Assembly (NCBI RefSeq): GCF_002812725.1
Contig: NZ_NMUN01000008.1
Location: 124,001 to 188,000 of the forward strand
Origin: Microbacterium sp. BR1
GTDB taxonomy: Bacteria; Actinomycetota; Actinomycetes; Actinomycetales; Microbacteriaceae
Direction: 5' to 3'
DNA: 64,000 nt
The notes under the pieces were generated by a model. The model did not search any database. It was not told the DNA's origin and was given only the letters and a program-made list of their open reading frames with translations. Below, in pieces: positions 17,322 through 25,706 of this stretch. The number at the start of each line of letters is the position of its first letter. Positions within the stretch are counted from its first letter, which is position 1. Made by a program: the position numbers and the translations under genes.

Positions 17322-18782
17322 TCAGAAGGGGTAGCGCGCGATGTCGCCCTGGACGGTGACCCACTGGGTCTCCGTGAAGGCGTCGAGGTTCGCCGCCGCG
17401 CCGCCGAAGCGGGAGCCGGTGCCCGAGGCGCCGACGCCGCCGAAGGGCGCGACCGACTCGTCGTCGACGGTCTGGTCGTTGATGTGCACGATGCCGCTCG
17501 GGATCATCTCGGCGATCGCGAGGCCGCGCATGACGTCGCGGGTGAGGATGCCGAGCGACAGGCCGTACTCGCTCTGCCGCGCGATCTCGACGGCCTCCTC
17601 GATAGTGCTGAACTTCAGCACGGGCGCGACGGGGCCGAAGATCTCGTCCTTGAACGCCGGGTGGTCGGGCTGCGAGTCGGCGATGACGGTCGGCTTGTAG
17701 AAGAGGCCGTCGTACTCGCCGCCCGCGGTGATGCGGGCCCCCGCGGCGCGGCTGCCCTCGACGAGCGCGTGCACCTTGTCGCGCTGGCGCTCGTCGATGA
17801 TCGGACCGAGCGGCACCTCCGAGGCGCCCGTGTCGCCCACGGGGATGTTCAGCGCCTTCTCGGTGAGCAGGCTCACGTACTCGTCGTAGATCGACTCGTG
17901 GACGATGTGCCGGCCGGTGGTCATGCAGATCTGGCCCTGGTGCAGGAAGGAGCCCCAGGCGCCGGCCGAGGCCGCTGCCGCCACATCGACGTCGTCGAGC
18001 ACGATGAGGGCGTTGTTGCCGCCGAGTTCCAGGTGCACCCGCTTGAGCTTCGCCGCGCCCGCCGCGCCGACCGCGCGGCCGGCGCCGGTGGAGCCGGTGA
18101 ACGAGATGACGGGCACCCGGTCGTGGTCGACGAGTGCCGCGCCGACCTCGGCGCCGCCCGGCAGCACGTGGAACAGGCCGTCGGGGAAGCCCGCCGCCTC
18201 CGCGATCGCGGCGAGGAACAGGCCGCCGGAGACCGCGGTGCGGGGGTCGGGCTTCAGGATCACGGCGTTGCCCGCGGCGAGGGCCGGGGCGACGGAGCGG
18301 GCCGAGAGGATGCCGGGGAAGTTGAAGGGCGAGATGACGCCGACGACGCCCACCGGGACGCGGCGCGCCATGGAGAGGCGCGGCTTGCCCGAGCGCAGCA
18401 GCTCACCGTAGGGCTGCTCGACGAGGGCGGCGGCCGAGTAGAACTCGGCGGCCACGAGGTGCGACTCGAAGCCCGCCTTGCCGACGCCCGATCCGGCCTC
18501 GCGGGTCAGCCAGGAGATGAGCTCTCCGGCGTTCTCCTCGACCAGCCGGCCCGCCTTGCGGAAGATCGCGGCCTTCGCCTCGAAGGACATCGCCGCCCAC
18601 TCGCGCTGCGCCGCCACCCCGCGCTCGACCGCCGCGTCGAGGTCGGCGACGTTCGCCACTCCGTAGGAGCCGATGGCCTGGCCCGTCGCCGGGGCCACGA
18701 TATCGGCGGATCCGCCGCCGCCCGCTCGCCAGCCGCCGCTGTAGATGCGGCCGGACCACGTCTGCTCGTCGAAAAAGCCCAT
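17322..18782 (-). CDS. NAD(P)-dependent aldehyde dehydrogenase, benzaldehyde-dehydrogenase-like
   Basis: 486 aa from ATG 18782, with GAGGAGAG just upstream; the frame continues upstream to 19298 but without a ribosome-binding site and across a likely promoter. The fold is a complete aldehyde dehydrogenase: PFNFP with Asn154, LKPDP with Lys177, FTGSTGAG nucleotide motif near 229, catalytic base in LELGG (Glu252) and nucleophile Cys286 in GQICMTTGR. The N-terminal WSGRIYSGGW resembles XylC-type benzaldehyde dehydrogenases, which oxidise aromatic aldehydes to acids. It faces a flavin monooxygenase, and a FeaR-like regulator follows, supporting an aromatic aldehyde or ketone pathway. Substrate specificity is inferred. 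Confidence 0.85.
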   Translation of the reverse strand: MGFFDEQTWSGRIYSGGWRAGGGGSADIVAPATGQAIGSYGVANVADLDAAVERGVAAQREWAAMSFEAKAAIFRKAGRLVEENAGELISWLTREAGSGVGKAGFESHLVAAEFYSAAALVEQPYGELLRSGKPRLSMARRVPVGVVGVISPFNFPGILSARSVAPALAAGNAVILKPDPRTAVSGGLFLAAIAEAAGFPDGLFHVLPGGAEVGAALVDHDRVPVISFTGSTGAGRAVGAAGAAKLKRVHLELGGNNALIVLDDVDVAAAASAGAWGSFLHQGQICMTTGRHIVHESIYDEYVSLLTEKALNIPVGDTGASEVPLGPIIDERQRDKVHALVEGSRAAGARITAGGEYDGLFYKPTVIADSQPDHPAFKDEIFGPVAPVLKFSTIEEAVEIARQSEYGLSLGILTRDVMRGLAIAEMIPSGIVHINDQTVDDESVAPFGGVGASGTGSRFGGAAANLDAFTETQWVTVQGDIARYPF

Positions 18783-19025
18783 GATGAATCTCTCCTCGTC
18801 GAATGACCCTGTCGAAACGGTTCTGCGGATCCGTCCCCCACTGGGCGCGGATCCCGGGGGCCTCGCGGCCCTGCACGATCCAGTCTGCCAGGGGTCGCGG
18901 GGCGGCGCACCGGGTCGATCCGCTCGTGCACTGCGGGCACAACTCTTGTACGCGCTGACGCAACCGCGACGGCCCGGCAGGTGTGAGGCTGATTCTGCGA
19001 GGAAGCAGAGGAAGGGAAGCCGCGA
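18783..19025. other. Divergent promoter region between aldehyde dehydrogenase and monooxygenase
   Basis: 243 bp with no gene. Both flanking genes have good ribosome-binding sites (GGAGAG on the minus strand, AGGAAGGGAAG before 19026). A GGATCC pair brackets 18826-18862 but no convincing operator or promoter could be assigned by eye. Confidence 0.4.
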
Positions 19026-19420
19026 ATGGGCATCTTCAGACACGAGCTGGTCATCGTCGGCGCGGGAGTGGGAGGGCTCTACGCCCTGATCCGGGCGCGC
19101 AGGCAGGGGCTCGACGCCGTGGTGCTCGAGCGCGGGAGCGACATCGGCGGGACCTGGTACTGGAACCGCTATCCCGGCGCCCGCTGCGACGTGGAGAGCT
19201 TCGACTACTCCTTCTCGTTCGACGAGGAGCTGCAGCAGGAATGGGTCTGGACGGAGAAGTACGCCGGCCAGCCCGAGATCCTCGCCTACCTCCACCACGT
19301 CGCCGAGCGGTACGGACTGCGTGACGGCGTGCGCCTGCAGACGAACGTGCAGTCGGCGCGCTGGGACGAGGACGCCCTCGAATGGACCGTCGGCACCGAG
19401 GACGGCGACGAGTACCTAGG
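19026..19420 (+). pseudogene. Flavin-containing (Baeyer-Villiger type) monooxygenase, 5' fragment truncated by the IS21-type element
   Basis: About 131 native residues. An FAD-binding Rossmann motif VIVGAGVGGLYALIRAR is near the N-terminus, followed by DIGGTWYWNRYPGARCDVES, the FAD-side hallmark of Baeyer-Villiger and related flavoprotein monooxygenases; WTEKYAGQPEILAYLHHVAERYGL also fits that family. The protein should be about 500-600 aa, but native sequence stops near 19420, where the TGGCCCC-bearing IS end starts; the frame then ends at 19457. No downstream part was found in the window. It is divergent from the aldehyde dehydrogenase, the expected next enzyme of a ketone or aldehyde pathway. 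Confidence 0.85.
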
Positions 19421-19530
19421 AGTGGCCCCACTTTCTGACTTGCCGGGGCGGTTCTGACGGTTTGATCTGGCCCCACCTGAGCGTGTGTTTCGTGTTGCTT
19501 CAGGATGAGCGGGCCCGGCAGGGGTCGAAA

Positions 19531-21189
19531 GTGGAATTGTTCGCGGATATCCGCCGTGCCTCGCGCGTCGACGGGCTATCGGTGCGCGCGTTGGCAGACA
19601 GGTTCGGGGTCCACCGTCGCACGGTGCGGCAGGCCTTGGCGTCGCCAATTCCGCCGCCGCGGAAGATACCGTCACGGATGTCTCCACGGCTGGGGCCGTA
19701 CAAGGCGGTGATCGACGCGATGCTCACTCAGGATCTGGACGCGCCTCGTAAGCAGCGGCACACGGCGACAAGGGTTCTCGCGCGGCTGGTCGACGAGCAC
19801 GAAGCGGCGGGACTGTCGTACTCGACGGTCCGCGACTACGTGCGCGTACGTCGTGCCCAGATCGATGCCGCAGCCGGGCGCCGCGTCGAGGTGTTCGTCC
19901 CACAGGAACACGCACCTGGTGAGGAAGCCGAAGTCGATTTCGGCGAGGTCTGGGTGATCCTTGGCGGGGTGAAAACGAAGTGCCACATGTTCACGTTCCG
20001 GCTCTCGCACTCGGGGAAGGCGGTGCACCGGGTGTACTCGACGCAATCGCAGGAAGCGTTCCTGGAAGGACATATCGACGCGTTCGACGAGATAGGTGGG
20101 ATCCCGACCCGGCACATCCGGTACGACAATCTCACTGCCGCGGTACAGACGGTGCTGTATGGGAAGGGCCGTAGCCGAGTAGAGAACGACCGATGGGTAC
20201 TGTTCCGCTCGCACTACGGGTTCGACTCGTTCTATTGCCAGCCCGGAATCGACGGCGCCCACGAGAAGGGTGGCGTCGAAGGCGAAGTTGGTCGGTTTCG
20301 CCGCACCTGGCTGTCGCCGATGCCGGTCATCGACTCGCTCGCCGAGTTGAACGAGCAGATCCGCCGGTGGGACGCCCGCGACAACGAGCGACGCATCAAC
20401 ACCCGGATCCGCACTGTCGGGCAAGACTTCATCGACGAACAAGCCCGCCTTACGCCATTGCCAGGCGAGCGGTTCGATCCTGGCCTGGTGCTCTACCCGC
20501 GGGTAGACCGCTCGAGCCTGATCACCGTGCGGATGGCGAGGTACTCCGTGCCCGCCCGTCTGATCGGGCGGAAGGTGCGGGTCTCGTTGCGGGCGTCTGA
20601 ACTCGTGGTGTTCGACGGCCACGCCGAGGTCGCTCGGCACGAGCGGGTCGTGGCCCGCGGCGGGGAGTCGATCAACCTTGACCACTACCTCGAGGTCCTC
20701 AGGCGCAAGCCCGGCGCGTTGCCCGGGTCCACCGCGCTGGCCCGTGCACGCGAAGCCGGCGTGTTCACGACAGCGCATGACGCGTTCTGGCAGCAAGCGC
20801 GGAAGGTCGATGGCGACAGCGCCGGCACAAGGGCTCTGATCGATGTGCTCCTGCTCCACAGGACCATGCGAACCGTCGACGTGATCGCGGGGATCCGTGC
20901 CGCCCTCACGGTCGGGGCGGTGTCCGCCGACGTCGTCGCGGTCGAAGCCCGACTGCACGCCGCCGGGCCCGAGTCAGACCGTCATCGCGTTGAACAACCA
21001 CGACGTGACGTGCAACGAGTTGTCAGCCTGACCCAGCGTCGCCTCATGGATCCGGCCGCGGTGATCGCCGGACTCCCAGCCGACCGGCGGCCACTGCCAT
21101 CCGTCGCGCACTACGACGAACTCCTTAACCGACGTTCCGAACCAGAACCGCCGGTCACCGATGAGAGAGAAGGAATCGCCGGATCATGA
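19531..21189 (+). CDS. istA: IS21-family transposase IstA
   Basis: 552 aa from GTG 19531; an in-frame TTG at 19462 would add 23 residues. The N-terminus (VELFADIRRASRVDGLSVRALADRFGVHRRTVRQAL) is the classic IstA helix-turn-helix. The catalytic core starts with EAEVDFGEVWV (first Asp), continues with RHIRYDNLTAAV (second Asp) and the block HEKGGVEGEVGRFRR containing the Glu. A beta-barrel domain (YSVPARLIGRKVRVSL) follows. It looks intact. The stop overlaps the istB start (ATGA), as in active IS21 members. Confidence 0.92.
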   Translation: MELFADIRRASRVDGLSVRALADRFGVHRRTVRQALASPIPPPRKIPSRMSPRLGPYKAVIDAMLTQDLDAPRKQRHTATRVLARLVDEHEAAGLSYSTVRDYVRVRRAQIDAAAGRRVEVFVPQEHAPGEEAEVDFGEVWVILGGVKTKCHMFTFRLSHSGKAVHRVYSTQSQEAFLEGHIDAFDEIGGIPTRHIRYDNLTAAVQTVLYGKGRSRVENDRWVLFRSHYGFDSFYCQPGIDGAHEKGGVEGEVGRFRRTWLSPMPVIDSLAELNEQIRRWDARDNERRINTRIRTVGQDFIDEQARLTPLPGERFDPGLVLYPRVDRSSLITVRMARYSVPARLIGRKVRVSLRASELVVFDGHAEVARHERVVARGGESINLDHYLEVLRRKPGALPGSTALARAREAGVFTTAHDAFWQQARKVDGDSAGTRALIDVLLLHRTMRTVDVIAGIRAALTVGAVSADVVAVEARLHAAGPESDRHRVEQPRRDVQRVVSLTQRRLMDPAAVIAGLPADRRPLPSVAHYDELLNRRSEPEPPVTDEREGIAGS

Positions 21190-21986
21190 GCAACCCCACG
21201 AATGTCACCACGACCCTGCGTCGGCAGCGCGGGCTGACCGAAGAAGCCGCCGCGGCCGCAGTTGACCAAGCCTGCCGCAGGCTCCGTTTACCCACCATGC
21301 GGGCGGTGATGCACGAAGCGATCACGGCCGCGGAACGTGAGCAGCTGACCTACCAAGGGTTCCTTGCCGAGCTCCTCCTCGCCGAGTGCGACGACCGGGA
21401 CCGCCGGTCCGTTGTCCGCCGCGTGTCGGCAGCCGGGTTCCCGAGGAACAAGTGGCTCGGGGACTTCGATTTCGACGCGAATCCGAACGTCAACCCTGCA
21501 ACGATCCATACGCTCGCGAACGGGGACTGGATCCGCCGCGGCGATCCGCTGTGTCTGATCGGGGACTCCGGCACCGGGAAGTCGCATCTCCTCATCGGCC
21601 TCGGCACCGCCGCTGCAGAGAAGGGCTTCCGCGTCCGGTACACCCTGGCGACGAAGCTCGTGAACGAGCTCGTTGAAGCCGCCGACGAGAAACAACTCAC
21701 CCGCACCATCAACCGGTACGGACGCGTTGACCTGCTCCTGATCGACGAGCTCGGCTACATGGAACTCGACCGACGCGGCGCCGAACTCCTGTTCCAGGTC
21801 CTCACAGAGCGGGAAGAGAAGAACTCCGTCGCGATCGCATCCAACGAGTCGTTCAGCGGGTGGACGAAGACCTTCACTGACCCGCGCCTGTGTGCGGCAA
21901 TCGTCGACCGGCTCACGTTCAACGGCACCATCATCGAAACCGGCACCACCTCGTACCGCCTCAACCACACCCGTCAGCGGCAGTAG
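21186..21986 (+). CDS. istB: IS21-family ATP-binding helper IstB
   Basis: 266 aa, start overlapping istA by four bases. It is a DnaC-like AAA+ protein: Walker A IGDSGTGKSHLLIGL, Walker B VDLLLIDELGYMELD, sensor region VAIASNESFSGWTKTF and the C-terminal VDRLTFNGTIIETGTTSYR, all typical of IstB, which assembles on DNA and directs IstA to the target. It converges on merR with only 14 bases between the stops, so merR transcription runs toward istB. Confidence 0.93.
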   Translation: MSNPTNVTTTLRRQRGLTEEAAAAAVDQACRRLRLPTMRAVMHEAITAAEREQLTYQGFLAELLLAECDDRDRRSVVRRVSAAGFPRNKWLGDFDFDANPNVNPATIHTLANGDWIRRGDPLCLIGDSGTGKSHLLIGLGTAAAEKGFRVRYTLATKLVNELVEAADEKQLTRTINRYGRVDLLLIDELGYMELDRRGAELLFQVLTEREEKNSVAIASNESFSGWTKTFTDPRLCAAIVDRLTFNGTIIETGTTSYRLNHTRQRQ

Positions 21987-22000
21987 CGATCCGAAAGTCA

Positions 22001-22390
22001 TCAGAGGTAGCGGCAGATGGACTCCGGCGTGCAGGCTTCGGACGCCGTTGCCGTCGCGTGCGCCCGAAGCTCGACGATGCTCCCTCGTAGGGCGCGCAGC
22101 TGCTCGAGCTGCTCATCAATCTCCACGAGCCGGCGGTCAAGGAGATCCAGCACGTGAGCGCACGGCGAACCACCCGTGTCGCGAACATCGAGGATCTCCG
22201 CGGTCTGCGCAAGGGTGAGCCCCGCCGCGCGAGCCCGATCGATGAACTCGAGCCGCTGCACCGTCTCGTCACCATAGCTGCGGTACCCGGCCGGGGTGCG
22301 CTCCGGCGGTTGCAGCAGCCCGCGCTCCTCGTAGTACCGCAGCGTCGACGGTCTCGTCCTCGCCTTCTCCGCGAGTTCTCCGATCCGCAT
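22001..22390 (-). CDS. merR: Mercury-responsive MerR regulator
   Basis: 129 aa from ATG 22390; the frame continues upstream but reads through the operator. N-terminal MerR helix-turn-helix: MRIGELAEKARTRPSTLRYYEERGLL. Cysteines at 77 (SPCAHV), 120 and 126 (ACTPESICRYL) match the three-cysteine mercury site of MerR proteins, one near the start of the long dimerisation helix and two at the C-terminus. It is divergent from merA over a 99-bp spacer with a perfect 22-bp palindrome. It should repress without Hg(II) and activate merA with it. Confidence 0.88.
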   Translation of the reverse strand: MRIGELAEKARTRPSTLRYYEERGLLQPPERTPAGYRSYGDETVQRLEFIDRARAAGLTLAQTAEILDVRDTGGSPCAHVLDLLDRRLVEIDEQLEQLRALRGSIVELRAHATATASEACTPESICRYL

Positions 22391-22411
22391 CGTGACACCT
22401 CCACCGTCAGT

Positions 22412-22443
22412 TTGACCTTCAAGCATGCTTGAAGGTCCATTCT
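22412..22443 (+). promoter_or_regulatory. MerR-type promoter/operator of merA
   Basis: -35 TTGACC (22412-22417) and -10-like CATTCT (22438-22443) are separated by 20 bp. The palindrome ACCTTCAAGCATGCTTGAAGGT (22415-22436) fills the spacer. An over-long spacer containing a dyad is the hallmark of MerR-family activated promoters. A second palindrome, GGGCCGCACGTGCGGCCC (22452-22469), lies in the merA leader. Confidence 0.75.
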
Positions 22444-22489
22444 GTCGCATAGGGCCGCACGTGCGGCCCGGTCCACCCGAGGAGGCATC

Positions 22490-23866
22490 ATGACTCAGCA
22501 CAACGAGTTCGATCTTGCGGTGGTCGGGACGGGCGGCGCGGCGATGTCCGCGGCGATCCACGCCCGACTCGAGGGGGCGAGCGTGGTCGCCATCGAATCG
22601 GGCACGCTCGGTGGCACCTGCGTGAACGTGGGTTGCGTGCCCTCCAAGACCCTCCTCGCGGCCGCGCACACCCGCCACGCCGCGCTCACGAACCCGTTCC
22701 CCGGCGCCGCCACCTCCGCTGGGGCCGTCGACCTCGGCGCGCTCGTGCAGCAGAAGGATGAGCTGGTCGGCATGCTCCGCCAGACCAAGTACGCCGACAT
22801 CGCCGCCGCCTACGGGTTCGACATCCTCCCCGGCACCGCAACATTCACCGATCCCTCAACACTGCTCGTCGATGGACGACCGGTTCGCGCCAAGTCGTAT
22901 CTCATCGCCACCGGCGCCGAACCGACCATCCCAACGATCCCCGGCCTCGAGCAGATCGATTACCTCACGTCGACCACGGCGATGGAACTCACCGAGCTGC
23001 CCGCTTCGCTCGTGGTGATCGGCGGCGGATTCGTCGGCCTCGAACAGGCCCAGCTGTTCGCCCGGCTCGGGGTCGAGGTCACCATCATCGGCCGGCTCGC
23101 CCCGCACGCCGAACCAGAACTCTCCTCCGAGCTCCGCAAAGCCTTCCTGACCGACGGAATCACCGTCATAGGCGACCGCGCCGCAACGATCACCCCACAC
23201 GACGACCTGGTCCGAGTCCTCACCCGCACCGGGAAAGTAGCTACCGGTGAACGCGTCCTCGTCGCCACCGGCCGCACCCCCCGCACCGACGGGCTCGGCC
23301 TCGCCACTGCGGGCATCGCGACCGACACCCGCGGCTTCATCATTGTCGACGAACAACAGCGGACCACGAACCCGGCGGTGTTCGCCGCCGGCGACGTCAC
23401 CGATGTGCCTCAGTACGTGTACGTCGCCGCGAGGACCGGGAAGATCGCCGCACACAACGCCCTCGGTCACTCTGAGCAGGTCGACTACACCGGGTTGCCC
23501 TCCGTCCTGTTCACCTCACCCCAACTCGCCTCGGCCGGGATCACCGAAGCCGAAGCCCTCGCCGCCGGCTACCGATGCGCCTGCCGCTACCTCCGACTGT
23601 CCGACGTGCCCAGAGCCATCGCCAACCACAACACCCGCGGCGGCATCAAGATCGTCGCCGACGCCGACACGGGCAAAGTCCTCGGCGTCCACGCCCTCGC
23701 CGACACCGCCGGCGAGATGATGCTCGCCGCGACCTACGCGATCAAAGCCGGATTCACCGTCACCCAACTCGCCGACACCTGGGCCCCGTACCTCACCATG
23801 GCCGAAGGCATCCGACTCACCGCGAACCTCTTCCGCAACGAACTCCCCACCTCCTGCTGCGCCTAA
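22490..23866 (+). CDS. merA: Mercuric reductase
   Basis: 458 aa from ATG 22490, preceded by GAGGAGG. It is a pyridine nucleotide-disulfide oxidoreductase with the redox pair Cys44/Cys49 in GGTCVNVGCVPSK, an NADPH-binding motif VVIGGGFVGLE, VFAAGDVTD for FAD and the C-terminal vicinal pair Cys456-Cys457, which takes Hg(II) for reduction to Hg(0). The N-terminal heavy-metal-associated domain found in many MerA proteins is absent. No merT or merP transport genes are nearby, so the element is a minimal merR-merA module. GGGGCCA repeats of the IS right end follow within about 50 bases. Confidence 0.92.
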   Translation: MTQHNEFDLAVVGTGGAAMSAAIHARLEGASVVAIESGTLGGTCVNVGCVPSKTLLAAAHTRHAALTNPFPGAATSAGAVDLGALVQQKDELVGMLRQTKYADIAAAYGFDILPGTATFTDPSTLLVDGRPVRAKSYLIATGAEPTIPTIPGLEQIDYLTSTTAMELTELPASLVVIGGGFVGLEQAQLFARLGVEVTIIGRLAPHAEPELSSELRKAFLTDGITVIGDRAATITPHDDLVRVLTRTGKVATGERVLVATGRTPRTDGLGLATAGIATDTRGFIIVDEQQRTTNPAVFAAGDVTDVPQYVYVAARTGKIAAHNALGHSEQVDYTGLPSVLFTSPQLASAGITEAEALAAGYRCACRYLRLSDVPRAIANHNTRGGIKIVADADTGKVLGVHALADTAGEMMLAATYAIKAGFTVTQLADTWAPYLTMAEGIRLTANLFRNELPTSCCA

Positions 23867-23978
23867 CAGCAAACAGCAGCACACACCCGGGGCCAGTTCT
23901 AGCCGTCACCCCGGGGCCAAATCAGGTTGACAAAATCATGCCAGAGTGCGGCTGACGATCCGGGCGCGTAGCGGCTAG

Positions 23979-25702
23979 GTGCGTGGGTCAGATCCTTCCG
24001 TTAACGCGCCGGGGTGAATCCGGTGGATAGCGCGGGGTGCTGGGAGAATCGATTCATGACGGTGACTGCCAGCCTGGAGGGTCTGTTCGAGGTCGAGCCG
24101 GGTGAGGCGCGGGCGCCGGGATCGGCTGCACCGGCGGGTGCGGGCAAGACGTTCCGTGGGTATGACCAGGGGCAGTGTTTCCTGCTCCCGCCGAGTCTGG
24201 ATGACTGGCTGGACGAGGATGATGAGGCCCGGTTCATCTCCGAGGTCGTCGAAGAGCTCTTGGATCTGACGCCGGTCTACGCGTCGTACGCGTCCGCCTC
24301 GGGTGCGCCTCCGTATGACCCGCGGATGATGTTGAAGCTGCTGCTGTTCGCGTACGCGACGGGCGTGACCTCGTCTCGTGAGTTGGAGCGGCGCTGCAAG
24401 CGCGATATCGCCTTCCGGTGGCTGTCGGGCAACCAGGCGCCCGACTACCGGTCGCTGGCCCGGTTTCGTCGGCGTCACCTGGATGCCCTGCCGGGGTTGT
24501 TCCTGCAGGTGCTGCGGGTCTGCGCGGAGGCGGGGCTGGTGCGGTTGGGGCGGGTCGCGCTGGATGGCACGAAGCTGGCTGCGAACGCGTCGCGGCATAA
24601 GGCGATGAGCTATGACCGGATCGTGCCGAAGATCGATCAGCTCCAAGCCGAGGTCGCTGCGCTGCTCGCCGAGGCGGAGGCGGTCGATGAGGCCGAGGAT
24701 CAGCAGTTCGGCCAGGACCGGCGCGGGGACGAGGTCGCCCCGGAGCTGGCCCGCCGTGAGGGGCGCCTGGCAAAACTACGTGCCGCGAAGGACGCGATCG
24801 AGGCCGACGCCGCCGAGAAGGCGGCAGCCGTGGCGCGGAAGAAGGCCGACGCCGCCGGTCAGCCCCCTGAGCAGGCCGACGCGGCCGTCGCGACTGCGGT
24901 GGACACGGCGGCGCCGAAGCCGAAAGCGCAACGCAATTTCACCGATCCTGAGGCGCGGATGATGAAGACGGTCCGCGGCTTCGATTACGCGTTCAACGCG
25001 CAGGCCGTTGTCGATGAGGGCCACCAGATCGTGTTGAGCGCCGAGGTCACCCAGCAGGCCACCGATATCCAGCAGTTCGTCCCGATGGCCGAGCAGACCC
25101 TACGGAACCTCGACGCGGCAGGAATCGAGCGTTCCCCAGAGGTCGTCCTCGCTGACGCGGGCTACTGCTCGGAAGCCAACCTCGAAGCCGCCGACGATCT
25201 GGACGCACAGGTGTTGATCGCGACGGGACGGCAACGTCACGGCGAGAGCTTCCCTACCGCCGGCGCCCCGGACCCGGCCCCAGAGGACGCGAGCCGGCGG
25301 GAGCGGATGGCGCACGCGCTGCGCACCGAGCAGGGCCGCACCGACTACGCGCGCCGCAAAGCCATCGTTGAACCCGCGTTCGGGCAGATGAAGACCCGGC
25401 AAAACGCCGGACAGCTCCGGCTACGCGGACTCGCCGGCGCCCAAGGCGAATGGCTACTCCACACGATCTGCCACAACCTCCGCAAGCTCCGCGTCGCTAC
25501 AGCCGCCGGGCTGGCGCCCGCATAGGCCTCCCCAGGGGTCCCTGGGCGTCACAGCACGCACCGACAGTCGCCACGAGCCCCTCGCCGTGCGATCCCGCAC
25601 GCTCTCACACCGCAACGGCCCGCCCGTTCCCGTTCGCGACCGTCAGCGCGCGATGCCAGAGTCAACGCCGCGCGCCACGCCACCCGATTCTGACCCGCGC
25701 AC
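23979..25702 (+). mobile_element. IS1182-family insertion sequence, copy 2
   Basis: Same 1724 bp, ends and orientation as the copy at 2640-4363. CTAG flanks both ends (23975-23978 and 25703-25706). Its right flank is the second fragment of the split M23 peptidase gene; its left flank is the end of the cargo. Confidence 0.9.
24056..25525 (+). CDS. IS1182-family transposase, copy 2
   Basis: 489 aa, identical to the transposase at 2717-4186. The same start is chosen for the same reason (GGGAG upstream; an in-frame alternative lies 42 bases earlier). All conserved blocks are present, including YDPRMMLKLLLFAYATG, VLADAGYCSE and IVEPAFGQMKTRQN. Two identical intact copies mean either could move the composite unit or recombine with the other to delete the cargo. 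Confidence 0.92.
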   Translation: MTVTASLEGLFEVEPGEARAPGSAAPAGAGKTFRGYDQGQCFLLPPSLDDWLDEDDEARFISEVVEELLDLTPVYASYASASGAPPYDPRMMLKLLLFAYATGVTSSRELERRCKRDIAFRWLSGNQAPDYRSLARFRRRHLDALPGLFLQVLRVCAEAGLVRLGRVALDGTKLAANASRHKAMSYDRIVPKIDQLQAEVAALLAEAEAVDEAEDQQFGQDRRGDEVAPELARREGRLAKLRAAKDAIEADAAEKAAAVARKKADAAGQPPEQADAAVATAVDTAAPKPKAQRNFTDPEARMMKTVRGFDYAFNAQAVVDEGHQIVLSAEVTQQATDIQQFVPMAEQTLRNLDAAGIERSPEVVLADAGYCSEANLEAADDLDAQVLIATGRQRHGESFPTAGAPDPAPEDASRRERMAHALRTEQGRTDYARRKAIVEPAFGQMKTRQNAGQLRLRGLAGAQGEWLLHTICHNLRKLRVATAAGLAPA

Positions 25703-25706
25703 CTAG
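25703..25706. repeat. Right target-site duplication (CTAG) of the composite transposon
   Basis: Partner of the CTAG at 2636-2639. One of the two copies belonged to the original peptidase gene. Confidence 0.85.

Larger units (their letters stand above)
19423..23932 (+). mobile_element. IS21-family element carrying merR-merA (boundaries approximate)
   Basis: istA and istB overlap in the usual order. Short TGGCCCC repeats occur twice at the left (19423-19429 and 19468-19474) and twice, inverted, at the right (23889-23895 and 23913-23919). Multiple terminal repeats are typical of IS21 elements. The right-hand repeats lie after merA, not after istB, so the mercury genes appear to be inside the element. 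Exact tips were not resolved and no target duplication was found, so the ends are given to within about 15 bases. Confidence 0.65.
2640..25702. mobile_element. Composite transposon bounded by two direct IS1182-type copies
   Basis: Two 1724-bp IS copies with identical encoded proteins, in the same orientation, bracket 19.6 kb. The outer ends are flanked by CTAG duplications, and the interrupted peptidase gene is restored when 2640-25706 is removed. That is what a single insertion of the whole unit, or of a circle carrying one IS next to an existing copy, would produce. The inner ends also touch CTAG (4364-4367 and 23975-23978), as expected if each IS first inserted at its own CTAG in a donor. 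The cargo mixes a surface protein, transport, aldehyde catabolism and a mercury-resistance IS21-type element. Confidence 0.85.

Noticed and set aside
18783..19298. Longer start for the aldehyde dehydrogenase (up to 19298)
   Set aside because: The extension crosses the divergent promoter region and the monooxygenase start, while ATG 18782 has a good ribosome-binding site and a family-typical N-terminus.
23939..23974. The stretch between the IS21 end and IS1182 copy 2 as the lost 3' end of the monooxygenase
   Set aside because: Only about 40 bases with no monooxygenase-like coding; origin unknown.
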